A stretch of 64,000 nt of DNA from Phycisphaerae bacterium (lineage in GTDB: Bacteria > Planctomycetota > Phycisphaerae > UBA1845), in contig JAJDDT010000028.1 of assembly GCA_029260165.1 (NCBI GenBank), positions 1 to 64,000 on the forward strand, in the 5' to 3' direction. The translations under genes were made by a program, and so were the position numbers. The notes under the pieces are model-generated. The model made no database searches and had not been told where the DNA came from. It was given only the letters and a program-made list of their open reading frames with translations. Positions 50,845-59,474 of this stretch are shown piece by piece (position 1 is the stretch's first letter; each line of letters starts with the position of its first letter).

Positions 50845-51915
50845 ATGACAGAGGTTGTGGATATTTTTTCGGTGAAGAGTCAGGCGGCCAGCGCGTCGCG
50901 TGGTGGTGATGCGATCGATGTATCGATTGTGGTTCCGCTGCTGAATGAGGAGGAGAATGCTGCGCAGGTTTATTCCGAACTGGCGAGCGTGATGGGGGAG
51001 TCGCCGCTGCGGTGCGAATTTATTTTTGTGGATGACGGAAGCAAGGATCGGACGTGGGCGCGGTTGACGGAGGCGGCGGGTGGGGATGATCGTTGCACGC
51101 TGGTTCGGTTGACGCGGCGGTTTGGTCAGACGGCTGCGTTGGCGGCGGGGTTTGCGCATGCGCGGGGCGGGGTGATCGTTCCGATGGATGGTGACATGCA
51201 GAACGATCCCCATGATATTGTGAGGCTTGTTGCGAGGCTTGACGAGCCGCCCGGGTTCGATGTGGTGAGTGGTTGGCGGAAGGATCGTCAGGACAAGATG
51301 TGGAGTCGTCGGTTGCCGTCGGTATTGGCGAACAAGTTGATTCGGTGGGTGACGGGGGTGCCGTTGAATGATCTGGGTTGCAGTTTGAAGGCGTACCGTC
51401 GGGAGGTGCTCGACGACGTTTCGCTGTATGGTGAGATGCATCGGTTTTTGCCGGTAATTACGAAATGGCGTGGTGCGCGGATTACTGAAGTCGAGGTCAA
51501 TCATCGTCCGCGCGTGCATGGAGTGACCAAGTACGATCTTCGTCGGACGATCAAGGTGATGCTCGATTTGATCACGGTGAAGTTTCTGGGGGATTACCTG
51601 ACCAAGCCGATCTACTTTTTTGGCAAGGCTGCGCTGTTGAGCACGTTTGGATCGGTGGCGTCGCTGGGGATTGCGATTTTTCAGAAGTATGGCTATCTGA
51701 CGACGGAGGAAGTCAATCTGAATCGCAATGTGCTGGTGCTGTTCAGCGTGATGCTGTTTTTGATGACGGTGTTGTTTTTGATGATGGGTGTGATCAGTGA
51801 GTTGCTGGTGCGGATTTACCATGAGAGTCAGGGGCGGACGACGTACAAGGTGCGGACGCTGGTGCAGGGTGGGGATTCGGCAGATGGGGAGACGATGGCG
51901 GCGGGACCGGGATGA
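50845..51915 (+). CDS. family 2 glycosyltransferase, GtrB/polyprenyl-phosphate type with C-terminal TMs
   Basis: VSIVVPLLNEEENAAQVYSEL, FIFVDDGSKDRTW, MDGDMQNDPHDIVRLV. Confidence 0.93.
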   Translation: MTEVVDIFSVKSQAASASRGGDAIDVSIVVPLLNEEENAAQVYSELASVMGESPLRCEFIFVDDGSKDRTWARLTEAAGGDDRCTLVRLTRRFGQTAALAAGFAHARGGVIVPMDGDMQNDPHDIVRLVARLDEPPGFDVVSGWRKDRQDKMWSRRLPSVLANKLIRWVTGVPLNDLGCSLKAYRREVLDDVSLYGEMHRFLPVITKWRGARITEVEVNHRPRVHGVTKYDLRRTIKVMLDLITVKFLGDYLTKPIYFFGKAALLSTFGSVASLGIAIFQKYGYLTTEEVNLNRNVLVLFSVMLFLMTVLFLMMGVISELLVRIYHESQGRTTYKVRTLVQGGDSADGETMAAGPG

Positions 51916-53150
51916 CGTGTGGGGGGCTGACGATGTCATCGCCGCGTGGTAGAAGCATTCATGTCCTGATGGCGGCGCCTCAGCCGATTTTTGAGCCTCG
52001 TGGGACGCCTTTTTCTGTTGTTTATCGCATTCGGGCGTTGTGCAAGGCGGGTCACCGGGTGGACCTGGTGACGTACCCGTATGGTCGTGATCCGCGGATT
52101 GATGGATTGCGGATGGTGCGGGTGCCGAAACTGCCGGGGGTTTCGGGGGTGAAGATTGGTCCGTCGGTGCCGAAGCTGTTTCTGGATGCGATGATGGCGG
52201 TTTGGATTCTGGGGATGGTTTGTCGTCGGCGGTATGACTGCATCTGGTCGCATGAGGAGGCGGGGCTTTTTTGTGGGTTGGTGTCGCGGGTGTTGGGGAT
52301 TCCGCATGTTTATGACATGCATTCGGATTTGTCGCAGCAGATCGGGAATTTCAGGAAATACAATTTGAGGCCTATCGTGGGGGTGTTTCGGGCGTGGGAG
52401 CAACTGACGTTGCGGATGAGCGACGTGGTGTTGACGATTTGCGATGATCTGTTGGAAACGGTGAGGCGGGTGGTGCCTGGCAAGCGGGTGATTCTGGCGG
52501 AGAATTACTGCACGGAGGTGGATTTTTTGGATGACGCGGTGCCGAGCGTGGAGGAGTTGCGGGAGCGGCATGGGGTCGAAAATTCGTTGGTGGCGTTGTA
52601 CATCGGGTCGCTGGAGTCCTATCAGGGGATTGATATCTTGACGGGGGCTGCGACAGAGTTGAAGTCGAAGCTGAATGGCGAGACGCCGGCCTGGAAGATG
52701 TTGATTGTGGGGGGGCGTGAGGCGCAGGTGTCGTCGTTGCGGGCGGAGGTGTCGCGGCTGGGGTTGGATGGGGTTGTGGAGGTGGTGGGTTCGGTGTCGC
52801 CGCCGGTGGTGGACGTGTATGTTCGGATGTGTGATGTGCTGTTGTCGGCGCGGAGCAAGGGGACGAATGTTCCGTTGAAGTTGTACAGCTACATGAAGAG
52901 CGGGAAAGCCATTCTGGCGACGAATATTTACAGTCATACGCAGTTGTTGACGGATGAGAATTCGGTGTTGGCGGATCCGACGGGGGAGGCGTTTGGGGAG
53001 GGTCTGGGTCGGTTGTTGGGGGATGAGGGGTTGCGAAAGCGTGTGTCGGAGAATGCGTCGCGGGAGGCGATGGCGTTTTCAAACGAGGTGTTCGAGCGGA
53101 ATATTGCGATGGCGGTGGATTGGGCGATGTCGCCTGCGGGGGCGGATTGA
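51912..53150 (+). CDS. family 4 glycosyltransferase
   Basis: FEPRGTPFSVVYRIRALCKAGHRVDLVT; IGSLESYQGIDILTGAATEL; LKLYSYMKSGKAILATNIYSHTQLL; ATGA overlap. Confidence 0.92.
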   Translation: MTCGGLTMSSPRGRSIHVLMAAPQPIFEPRGTPFSVVYRIRALCKAGHRVDLVTYPYGRDPRIDGLRMVRVPKLPGVSGVKIGPSVPKLFLDAMMAVWILGMVCRRRYDCIWSHEEAGLFCGLVSRVLGIPHVYDMHSDLSQQIGNFRKYNLRPIVGVFRAWEQLTLRMSDVVLTICDDLLETVRRVVPGKRVILAENYCTEVDFLDDAVPSVEELRERHGVENSLVALYIGSLESYQGIDILTGAATELKSKLNGETPAWKMLIVGGREAQVSSLRAEVSRLGLDGVVEVVGSVSPPVVDVYVRMCDVLLSARSKGTNVPLKLYSYMKSGKAILATNIYSHTQLLTDENSVLADPTGEAFGEGLGRLLGDEGLRKRVSENASREAMAFSNEVFERNIAMAVDWAMSPAGAD

Positions 53151-55063
53151 TGTGCGGGATCGCGGGTTGTTTTGATCGGTCGGGTGGACGGTTGCGTGAG
53201 GCGACGGCGGCGGTGCAGGCGATGCGTCATCGGGGGCCTGATGAAACGGGGTTCTGGTCGGGGGATGGGGTGCATCTTGGGATGTGCCGGTTGGCGATCA
53301 TCGCGCCGGAGGGGAACCATCAGCCGGCGAGCAACGAAGATGGCAGCGTCCGCGTCGTGTTTAACGGGCAAATCTACAACCATCCGGAATTGAAGAGGGA
53401 ATTGGAGGGGGCGGGTCATCGGTTTGCGTCGGAGGGGGATTCGGAGGTGATTGTTCATGCGTATGAGGAGTGGGGGTTGGGTTTCCTCGAGCGCGTGAAC
53501 GGGATGTTCGGGATTGCGATTTACGATGGTCGTGAGGAGCCGACGCTGATTCTGGCGCGGGATCGGGTGGGGATCAAGCCGTTGTATTACTGGTTGGATG
53601 ACGGTTTGGTTGCGTTCGGGTCGGAAGTGAAGGCGGTGTTGTCGTTTCTGGATACGGTGCCTGGGGTGGATGCGGCGGGGATGCTGTCGCTGCTGACGTT
53701 TGAGTACATCCATGGGCCTAACACGTTGTTTGACGGGGTTCGGAAGTTGGAGCCTGGGCATGTGATGAGCGTGACGCGTGGGAGGGTGGAGACGAGGCGG
53801 TATTGGCAGATGCCAACGCGGACGCGTGCGATGACCGAGGCGTCGGCGGTGGCTGACCTGCGACGGTTGATGTCGCAGGCTGTTGAAGCGCGGATGATTA
53901 GTGACGTGCCGTTGGGGGCGTTTCTGAGCGGCGGGATTGATTCGAGCATTATTGTGGCGCTGATGTCGCAGTGCAGCGATCGTCCGGTGGAGACGTTTTC
54001 GGTCGGGTTTGAGGATGCGACGTACAACGAGACGGGGTATGCCCGTATGGTGGCGGAGATGCACGGGACGAAGCATCACGAGATCATGCTGAAGGTGGAT
54101 TGGGATGAGTTCATGAAGCCTGTGGAGCTGATGCTGGATGATCCGATTGGGGATTTTTCGGTGTTTTCGACGTATCTGGTGAGTCGGGCGGCGCGGGAGC
54201 ATGTGACGGTGGTGTTGAGCGGGGATGGTGGGGACGAGTTGTTTGGTGGGTATGACACCTATTTGGCGGATAAGGCGGCAAGGTATTACGGGTTGCTGGG
54301 GTCGATGGTGACGAAACGGTTGGTGCCTGGGTTGATGTCGCGGGTGCGTCCGTCGCGGGCGAAGAAGGGGTTGGTGAATCGGGCGAAGGTGTTTTCGGCG
54401 GGGGCGTCTCGTGCGGCGGAGTTGGGGCATGTGCGGTGGATGATGTTTGCGGATGAGCGGATGCGGGCGGGGTTGTTGACGGAGGATTTCGCGGCGACGG
54501 TGGGCGAGATGGACCCGGCGGATCATGTTCGCGGGATCGCGGATGGTTGCGGGTTTGATGATCCGATGGCGCGGGACATGTATGTGGATGCGTCGTTCTA
54601 TCTGCCGGAGAATATATTGCACAAGGTGGATCGGACGAGCATGGCGACGTCGTTGGAGACGCGGGTGCCGATGTTGGATCATGGGGTCGTGGAGCTGGCG
54701 ATGTCGATGCCGGCGGGTTTGCGGATTCGGGGATTTCGGCGGAAGGATATTTTGAAGCAGGCGTTTGGGGATTTGCTGCCGCCCGCGATTTTGAAGCGCG
54801 GCAAGGAGGGGTTCAGCACGCCGATGAAGCATTGGTTGCGGGGGCCGTTGAAAGGGATGATGGGGGATGTGTTGAGTGAGACGCGGTTGAAGCGTGATGG
54901 GTATTTCAAGGCGGGGGCGGTTGAGGGGATGAAGCGGGCGCATCTGGCGGAGGAGGCGGACCATGCGCATGTGCTGTGGTCGATGATGCTGTTTTGTATG
55001 TGGGTGGATCGGTATCAGTCGGTGGGGCGGACTGCCCGGCGGGCGGAGGTGGTGGGGTCATGA
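53150..55063 (+). CDS. asparagine synthase (glutamine-hydrolyzing)-like amidotransferase
   Basis: MCGIAGCFD (Cys2 nucleophile), MRHRGPDETGFW, VFNGQIYNHPELK, LSGGIDSSIIVALM, LSGDGGDELFGGYDTY; TGATG coupling. Confidence 0.95.
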   Translation: MCGIAGCFDRSGGRLREATAAVQAMRHRGPDETGFWSGDGVHLGMCRLAIIAPEGNHQPASNEDGSVRVVFNGQIYNHPELKRELEGAGHRFASEGDSEVIVHAYEEWGLGFLERVNGMFGIAIYDGREEPTLILARDRVGIKPLYYWLDDGLVAFGSEVKAVLSFLDTVPGVDAAGMLSLLTFEYIHGPNTLFDGVRKLEPGHVMSVTRGRVETRRYWQMPTRTRAMTEASAVADLRRLMSQAVEARMISDVPLGAFLSGGIDSSIIVALMSQCSDRPVETFSVGFEDATYNETGYARMVAEMHGTKHHEIMLKVDWDEFMKPVELMLDDPIGDFSVFSTYLVSRAAREHVTVVLSGDGGDELFGGYDTYLADKAARYYGLLGSMVTKRLVPGLMSRVRPSRAKKGLVNRAKVFSAGASRAAELGHVRWMMFADERMRAGLLTEDFAATVGEMDPADHVRGIADGCGFDDPMARDMYVDASFYLPENILHKVDRTSMATSLETRVPMLDHGVVELAMSMPAGLRIRGFRRKDILKQAFGDLLPPAILKRGKEGFSTPMKHWLRGPLKGMMGDVLSETRLKRDGYFKAGAVEGMKRAHLAEEADHAHVLWSMMLFCMWVDRYQSVGRTARRAEVVGS

Positions 55064-55851
55064 CGGCGGGTGTAATGGAAGAGCGGCAGTCGATGGATGG
55101 GTATCAGGCGATCGCAGCCTATTGGAATGAACATATCCACGATCTGTCGATCGCAACGAAGCCTATCGGAACGAAAGGTTTTTTCGACGAGCTGGACGCG
55201 TATCGGTTTGATAAGTTGCGGTATTTGCCGAGGGTCGTGGATTTTTCGGGGTATGGGGGGAAGAAGTTGCTGGAGGTGGGTTGCGGGATCGGGATTGATC
55301 TGGTGCGGTTTGCGTCGGGTGGTGCGGAGGTGACGGGGATCGATCTGGCGTCGCGGTCGATTGAGTTGTCGCGGCAGAATTTCGAGCAGCATGACGTGAG
55401 CGGTGCGTTTGAGGTGATGAATGGGGAGGCGATGTCGTTTGAGGATGCGTCGTTTGATGTGGTGTATGCGCACGGGGTGTTGCAGTACACGATGAATCCG
55501 GAAGCGATGGCGGCGGAGGTTTTTCGCGTGTTGAAACCCGGCGGGACGGCGATATTTATGGGGTACAACCGTCGGTCGTGGTTGCGGTTGATGTCGGTAC
55601 TGTTGCGGACGCCGTTGGAGCATATGGACGCGCCGTGGTATCGGATGTTTACGTCGGGCGAGATGCGTGGGATGACGAGGCTGTTTTCGGAGGTTCGGTT
55701 GACATATGAGCGGTTTCCGGTGCCGACGAAATTGCACAAGGGATGGAAGGCGACGTTGTACAATGGTGTTTTCGTGCGGGGGTTTAACCTTCTGCCGAGG
55801 TTTTTGACGGGCTGGACGGGTTGGCATCTGATGGTGTTTGCGCGCAGGTAG
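55060..55851 (+). CDS. SAM-dependent methyltransferase
   Basis: LLEVGCGIGIDLVRFASGGAEVTGIDLASRSIELSRQNF; VVYAHGVLQYTMNPEAMAAEVFRVLKPGGTAIFM; ATGA overlap. Confidence 0.92.
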   Translation: MTAGVMEERQSMDGYQAIAAYWNEHIHDLSIATKPIGTKGFFDELDAYRFDKLRYLPRVVDFSGYGGKKLLEVGCGIGIDLVRFASGGAEVTGIDLASRSIELSRQNFEQHDVSGAFEVMNGEAMSFEDASFDVVYAHGVLQYTMNPEAMAAEVFRVLKPGGTAIFMGYNRRSWLRLMSVLLRTPLEHMDAPWYRMFTSGEMRGMTRLFSEVRLTYERFPVPTKLHKGWKATLYNGVFVRGFNLLPRFLTGWTGWHLMVFARR

Positions 55852-57567
55852 GTGTCTGTGAAGCGGGATATCAAACAACTGGGTGATGGTGAGTTCGATG
55901 TGCTGGTGATCGGTGCGGGGATCAATGGTGCGTGCGTGGCGCGGGATGCTGCGATGCGGGGGTTGCGGACGGCGCTGGTGGATGCGGGGGATTTTGGGGC
56001 GGGGACGTCGTCGAACAGTTTGCGGATCGTGCATGGTGGATTGCGGTATTTGCAGCATCTGGATTTTCGACGGATGCGGGAGTCGATTCGAGAGCGGTCG
56101 ATGTGGTTGCGGATCGCGCCGCATCTGGTGCATCCGTTGCCGTGTCTGGCGGCGACGTCGGGTCGGGGGATGCGGAGTCGGATGGCGTTTCGGGCTGCTT
56201 TCGCGGTGAATGATCTGGTGGGGTGGGATCGGAATCGGGGGCTGGAGGCGAGTCGGCGGTTGGCTGCGGGGCGGTTGTTGTCGCGGGATGAGACGTTGAA
56301 ATTGTATCCGGGTGGTGATGCGGCGACGGTGACTGGTGGGGCGGTCTGGTCCGACGGGCAGATGTTTCATTCGGAGCGGTTGGTGTTGGCGGTGTTGGCG
56401 GACGCGGTTCGGTGTGGGGCGGTGGTTGCGAATTATGTGCGGGTGGATGGGTTGGAGGTGGCAGCGGGGCGGATTCGGGCGGTGCGGGTTCGGGATGAGG
56501 TTGGCGGGGAGGATTTTGAGATTCGGGCGAAGGTGACGGTGAATGCGAGTGGTCCTGCGGTGGATCGACTGGTCGGGCGGGCGTTGGGTCGGACGGATGG
56601 GAAATGTAGGGTGGTGTTGTCCAAGGCGATGAACCTGCTGACCAAACGGATTGCGGGGCGCGTGGCTGTCGGGGTGCCCAGTCGTTATCGTGATCCGAAC
56701 TCGGTGGTGGATCATGGATCGCGGTTGTTGTTTGTGACGCCCTGGCGGGGATTGTCGATGACGGGGACGACGCATTTCGCGTTTGAGGGTGATCCGGCTG
56801 ATTTTCGGGTGACCGAGGCGGATGTGGCGGGTTTTGTGGCTGAGATCAACGCGGCTTGTCCGGCGGCGAAGTTGACGTTGGATGATGTGGCGGGTGTGTT
56901 GGGTGGGTTGTTGCCGGCGGTGACGGGGAAGGAAGGGGAGGCGGGTGTGCGATTGATGCAGCATCACCGGGTGATGGATCATGCGAGGCTGGATGGTGTG
57001 GAGGGGTTGGTGAGTCTGGTGGGGGTGAAGTATACGACGTCGCGGATGGCGGCGGAGCAGGTGGTGGATTTGGTTTGTCGGAAGTCGGCGATGACGGCGC
57101 GGAAGTGCGAGACGGGGCAGCGGGCGTTGTTTGAGATGGGTGATGATGGGTATGACGCGTTTGAAGCGGCGGCTGTTGATCGGTTGAAGGTGAGGATGGG
57201 TGATGAGGCGGCGGCTGGGTTGACGCGAATGTATGGTGCGGAGGTTGATGGATTGTTGTCGATGTTGGATGGGGAGGGTTCGGTGGGGGAGGCGGAGTTG
57301 GATGAGGTGACGACGCGATGGGGGGTTCGGCGGGAGATGGCGGTGCGGTTGGGGGATGTGGTTTTCCGTCGGTCGGATTTGGGGTCGTGCGGTCGGGTGG
57401 GTGAGGAGCGTTTGAGGCGGGTGGCGCGGGTGATGGCTGACGAGATGGGGTGGGATGAGAATCGTGAGCGGGAGGAGATTGACGTGGTGAGGAAGGGATT
57501 TCGGGCGTGGTGTGGTTCGGTTGAGAAGACGACGGTTGCGAGGGCGTCTGTGGAGAAGGTTGGCTGA
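55852..57567 (+). CDS. glpD: FAD-dependent glycerol-3-phosphate dehydrogenase-like
   Basis: DVLVIGAGINGACVARDAAMRGLRTALVDAGDFGAGTSSNSLRIVHGGLRYLQ; GTG start abutting upstream stop. Confidence 0.88.
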   Translation: MSVKRDIKQLGDGEFDVLVIGAGINGACVARDAAMRGLRTALVDAGDFGAGTSSNSLRIVHGGLRYLQHLDFRRMRESIRERSMWLRIAPHLVHPLPCLAATSGRGMRSRMAFRAAFAVNDLVGWDRNRGLEASRRLAAGRLLSRDETLKLYPGGDAATVTGGAVWSDGQMFHSERLVLAVLADAVRCGAVVANYVRVDGLEVAAGRIRAVRVRDEVGGEDFEIRAKVTVNASGPAVDRLVGRALGRTDGKCRVVLSKAMNLLTKRIAGRVAVGVPSRYRDPNSVVDHGSRLLFVTPWRGLSMTGTTHFAFEGDPADFRVTEADVAGFVAEINAACPAAKLTLDDVAGVLGGLLPAVTGKEGEAGVRLMQHHRVMDHARLDGVEGLVSLVGVKYTTSRMAAEQVVDLVCRKSAMTARKCETGQRALFEMGDDGYDAFEAAAVDRLKVRMGDEAAAGLTRMYGAEVDGLLSMLDGEGSVGEAELDEVTTRWGVRREMAVRLGDVVFRRSDLGSCGRVGEERLRRVARVMADEMGWDENREREEIDVVRKGFRAWCGSVEKTTVARASVEKVG

Positions 57568-58556
57568 TGGAACGACCGACGACGTTGGTGACGGGTGCGA
57601 ACGGGTACACGGGGAGTATGTTGTGTCAGTATTTGGCGAGGAAAGGCGTACCGACGCGGGCGATGTATTATGGTCCGGATGGGAAGCCTGATTTTTCGCA
57701 TGAGAATCTGGAACTGGTTCCGGGGGATGTTCGGAATCGCGGTGATATAGAGAAGGCGCTGGGTGGGATTGAGATTGTTCATCATTTGGCGGCGTTGTAT
57801 CGGCCTGTGAATGTGACGAACCGCGACTATGAGGACGTGAACATCGGTGGGACGCGGAACATGCTGGAGTTGTCTGCGGAGGCGGGTGTGAAGCGGTTCG
57901 TGCATTGCAGCACGATTGGTGTGCATGGGCATGTGGAGAACCCGCCCGGTCCTGAGACGGCGCCGATCAAGCCTGATGATTATTATCAGGAGACGAAATA
58001 CGAGGGAGAGGTGTTGGCCAGGACGCTGGGTCCTGAGTTGGGTTTGAAGGTGGCGGTGATTCGACCTGCGGCGATTTATGGATCGCGTGAGAAGCGGTTT
58101 TTGAAGTTGGCGCAGTTGATCAAGAGTCGCAGGTTTATGATGTTCGGCAGTGGGCGGGTGTTGTATCACTGGATCCATATTGACGATTTGTGTTGGGCGT
58201 TTGAGGAATGTGGGAAGAATGAGGCTGCCGTCGGTCAGACGTATATTATTGCGGATGACGGGGCGATCTATTTGAATGACGTGTTGCGGATTTACGGTGA
58301 GGCGATGGGGGTTGAGCCGCCGAAAATGCGCTGGCCGCTGTGGATGCTGATGATTCCGTCGACGATGGTGGAGTTTGCGTGCAAGCCGTTCGGGATCAAT
58401 CCGCCGTTGCATCGACGACGATGTGAGTGGTTCTGGTCGACGCGGGCGTTTGATGTTTCCAAAGCGAAGACGGAGTTGGGATATCAGCCGAAGGTGAAGG
58501 TCGAGGATGGGTTGGTGGACATGATTCGGTCGTACGAAGAGGCGGGTTGGTTGTAG
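57567..58556 (+). CDS. NAD-dependent epimerase/3-beta-HSD-like SDR
   Basis: TLVTGANGYTGSMLCQYL; HHLAALY; YYQETKYEGE; TGATGG coupling. Confidence 0.9.
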   Translation: MERPTTLVTGANGYTGSMLCQYLARKGVPTRAMYYGPDGKPDFSHENLELVPGDVRNRGDIEKALGGIEIVHHLAALYRPVNVTNRDYEDVNIGGTRNMLELSAEAGVKRFVHCSTIGVHGHVENPPGPETAPIKPDDYYQETKYEGEVLARTLGPELGLKVAVIRPAAIYGSREKRFLKLAQLIKSRRFMMFGSGRVLYHWIHIDDLCWAFEECGKNEAAVGQTYIIADDGAIYLNDVLRIYGEAMGVEPPKMRWPLWMLMIPSTMVEFACKPFGINPPLHRRRCEWFWSTRAFDVSKAKTELGYQPKVKVEDGLVDMIRSYEEAGWL

Positions 58557-58565
58557 GGGGCGACG

Positions 58566-59360
58566 ATGGCGTTGACGGGTGACAAGTTGAACAAGGCGCA
58601 TGCGAAGGTGACGGACAAGTCGCAGTCGGCGATGAAGCGATATCAGCATGTTGTCGTCGGGTCGACGAGTATGCTGTTCCTGCTGCGGTTTGAACTGGTG
58701 ACGATGTTGTTCGGGGGGATGTATGGGGCTGCTGGGTTGTGGTTTCGGCAGAAAGCGTTTTGCAGGTTGTTCAAGCGTGTCGGGCGTGGGGTGGTGTTTG
58801 GTCGGAATCTGACGATTCGTCATCCGCGGAAGATTGAGATCGGTGACAACGTTGTGATTTCGGATGGTTGTGTGTTGGATGCGGTGGGGGAGCAGAATCG
58901 TGGGATACGGATCGGGGATGGGGTGATGATGGGTCAGAACGCGATGCTGCGGTGCAAGAACGGGGATATTGATGTTGGTGCGCGGACGGGGTTGGGGGCG
59001 AACAGTGCCGTTTATGCGACGGGTGGTAATCATGTGCGGATCGGGTCGGATGCATTGATTGCGCCGTTTGTGTACATCGGTGGCGGGCAATATCACCACG
59101 AGCGGACGGACGTGCCGATTGTCGAGCAGGGGGCGAATCCGCGGGGTGGGAATGAGATCGGGGACGGGGTTTGGTTGGGAGCGCGGGTGACGGTGATCGA
59201 CGGGGCGCACGTTGGGCGGGACACGATTGTGTCGGCTGGTTCGATGGTGATGCACGAGTTGCCGGGGTATGCGATCGCGGGTGGGGTGCCTGCGCGGGTG
59301 GTGCGGATGCGTGATCGTGATGAGCCTGTGGTGTCGGAATCTGCGGTGGTCAGCGTCTGA
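58566..59360 (+). CDS. hexapeptide-repeat (left-handed beta helix) acyltransferase
   Basis: IEIGDNVVISDGCVLDAVG..., IGDGVWLGARVTVIDGAHVGRDTIVSAGSMVMHELPGYAIAGGVPARVV. Confidence 0.88.
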   Translation: MALTGDKLNKAHAKVTDKSQSAMKRYQHVVVGSTSMLFLLRFELVTMLFGGMYGAAGLWFRQKAFCRLFKRVGRGVVFGRNLTIRHPRKIEIGDNVVISDGCVLDAVGEQNRGIRIGDGVMMGQNAMLRCKNGDIDVGARTGLGANSAVYATGGNHVRIGSDALIAPFVYIGGGQYHHERTDVPIVEQGANPRGGNEIGDGVWLGARVTVIDGAHVGRDTIVSAGSMVMHELPGYAIAGGVPARVVRMRDRDEPVVSESAVVSV

Positions 59361-59474
59361 CGGTGCGCGTCGTTGGACGCGCCTGTTTCCCAAGGTACGA
59401 TAATCCCTGCGATGGTGGGTTTGCGTCGGTTGGGGTGTGCGTTGGCTGACGACCTCTTGATGTAAGGGTCGTGG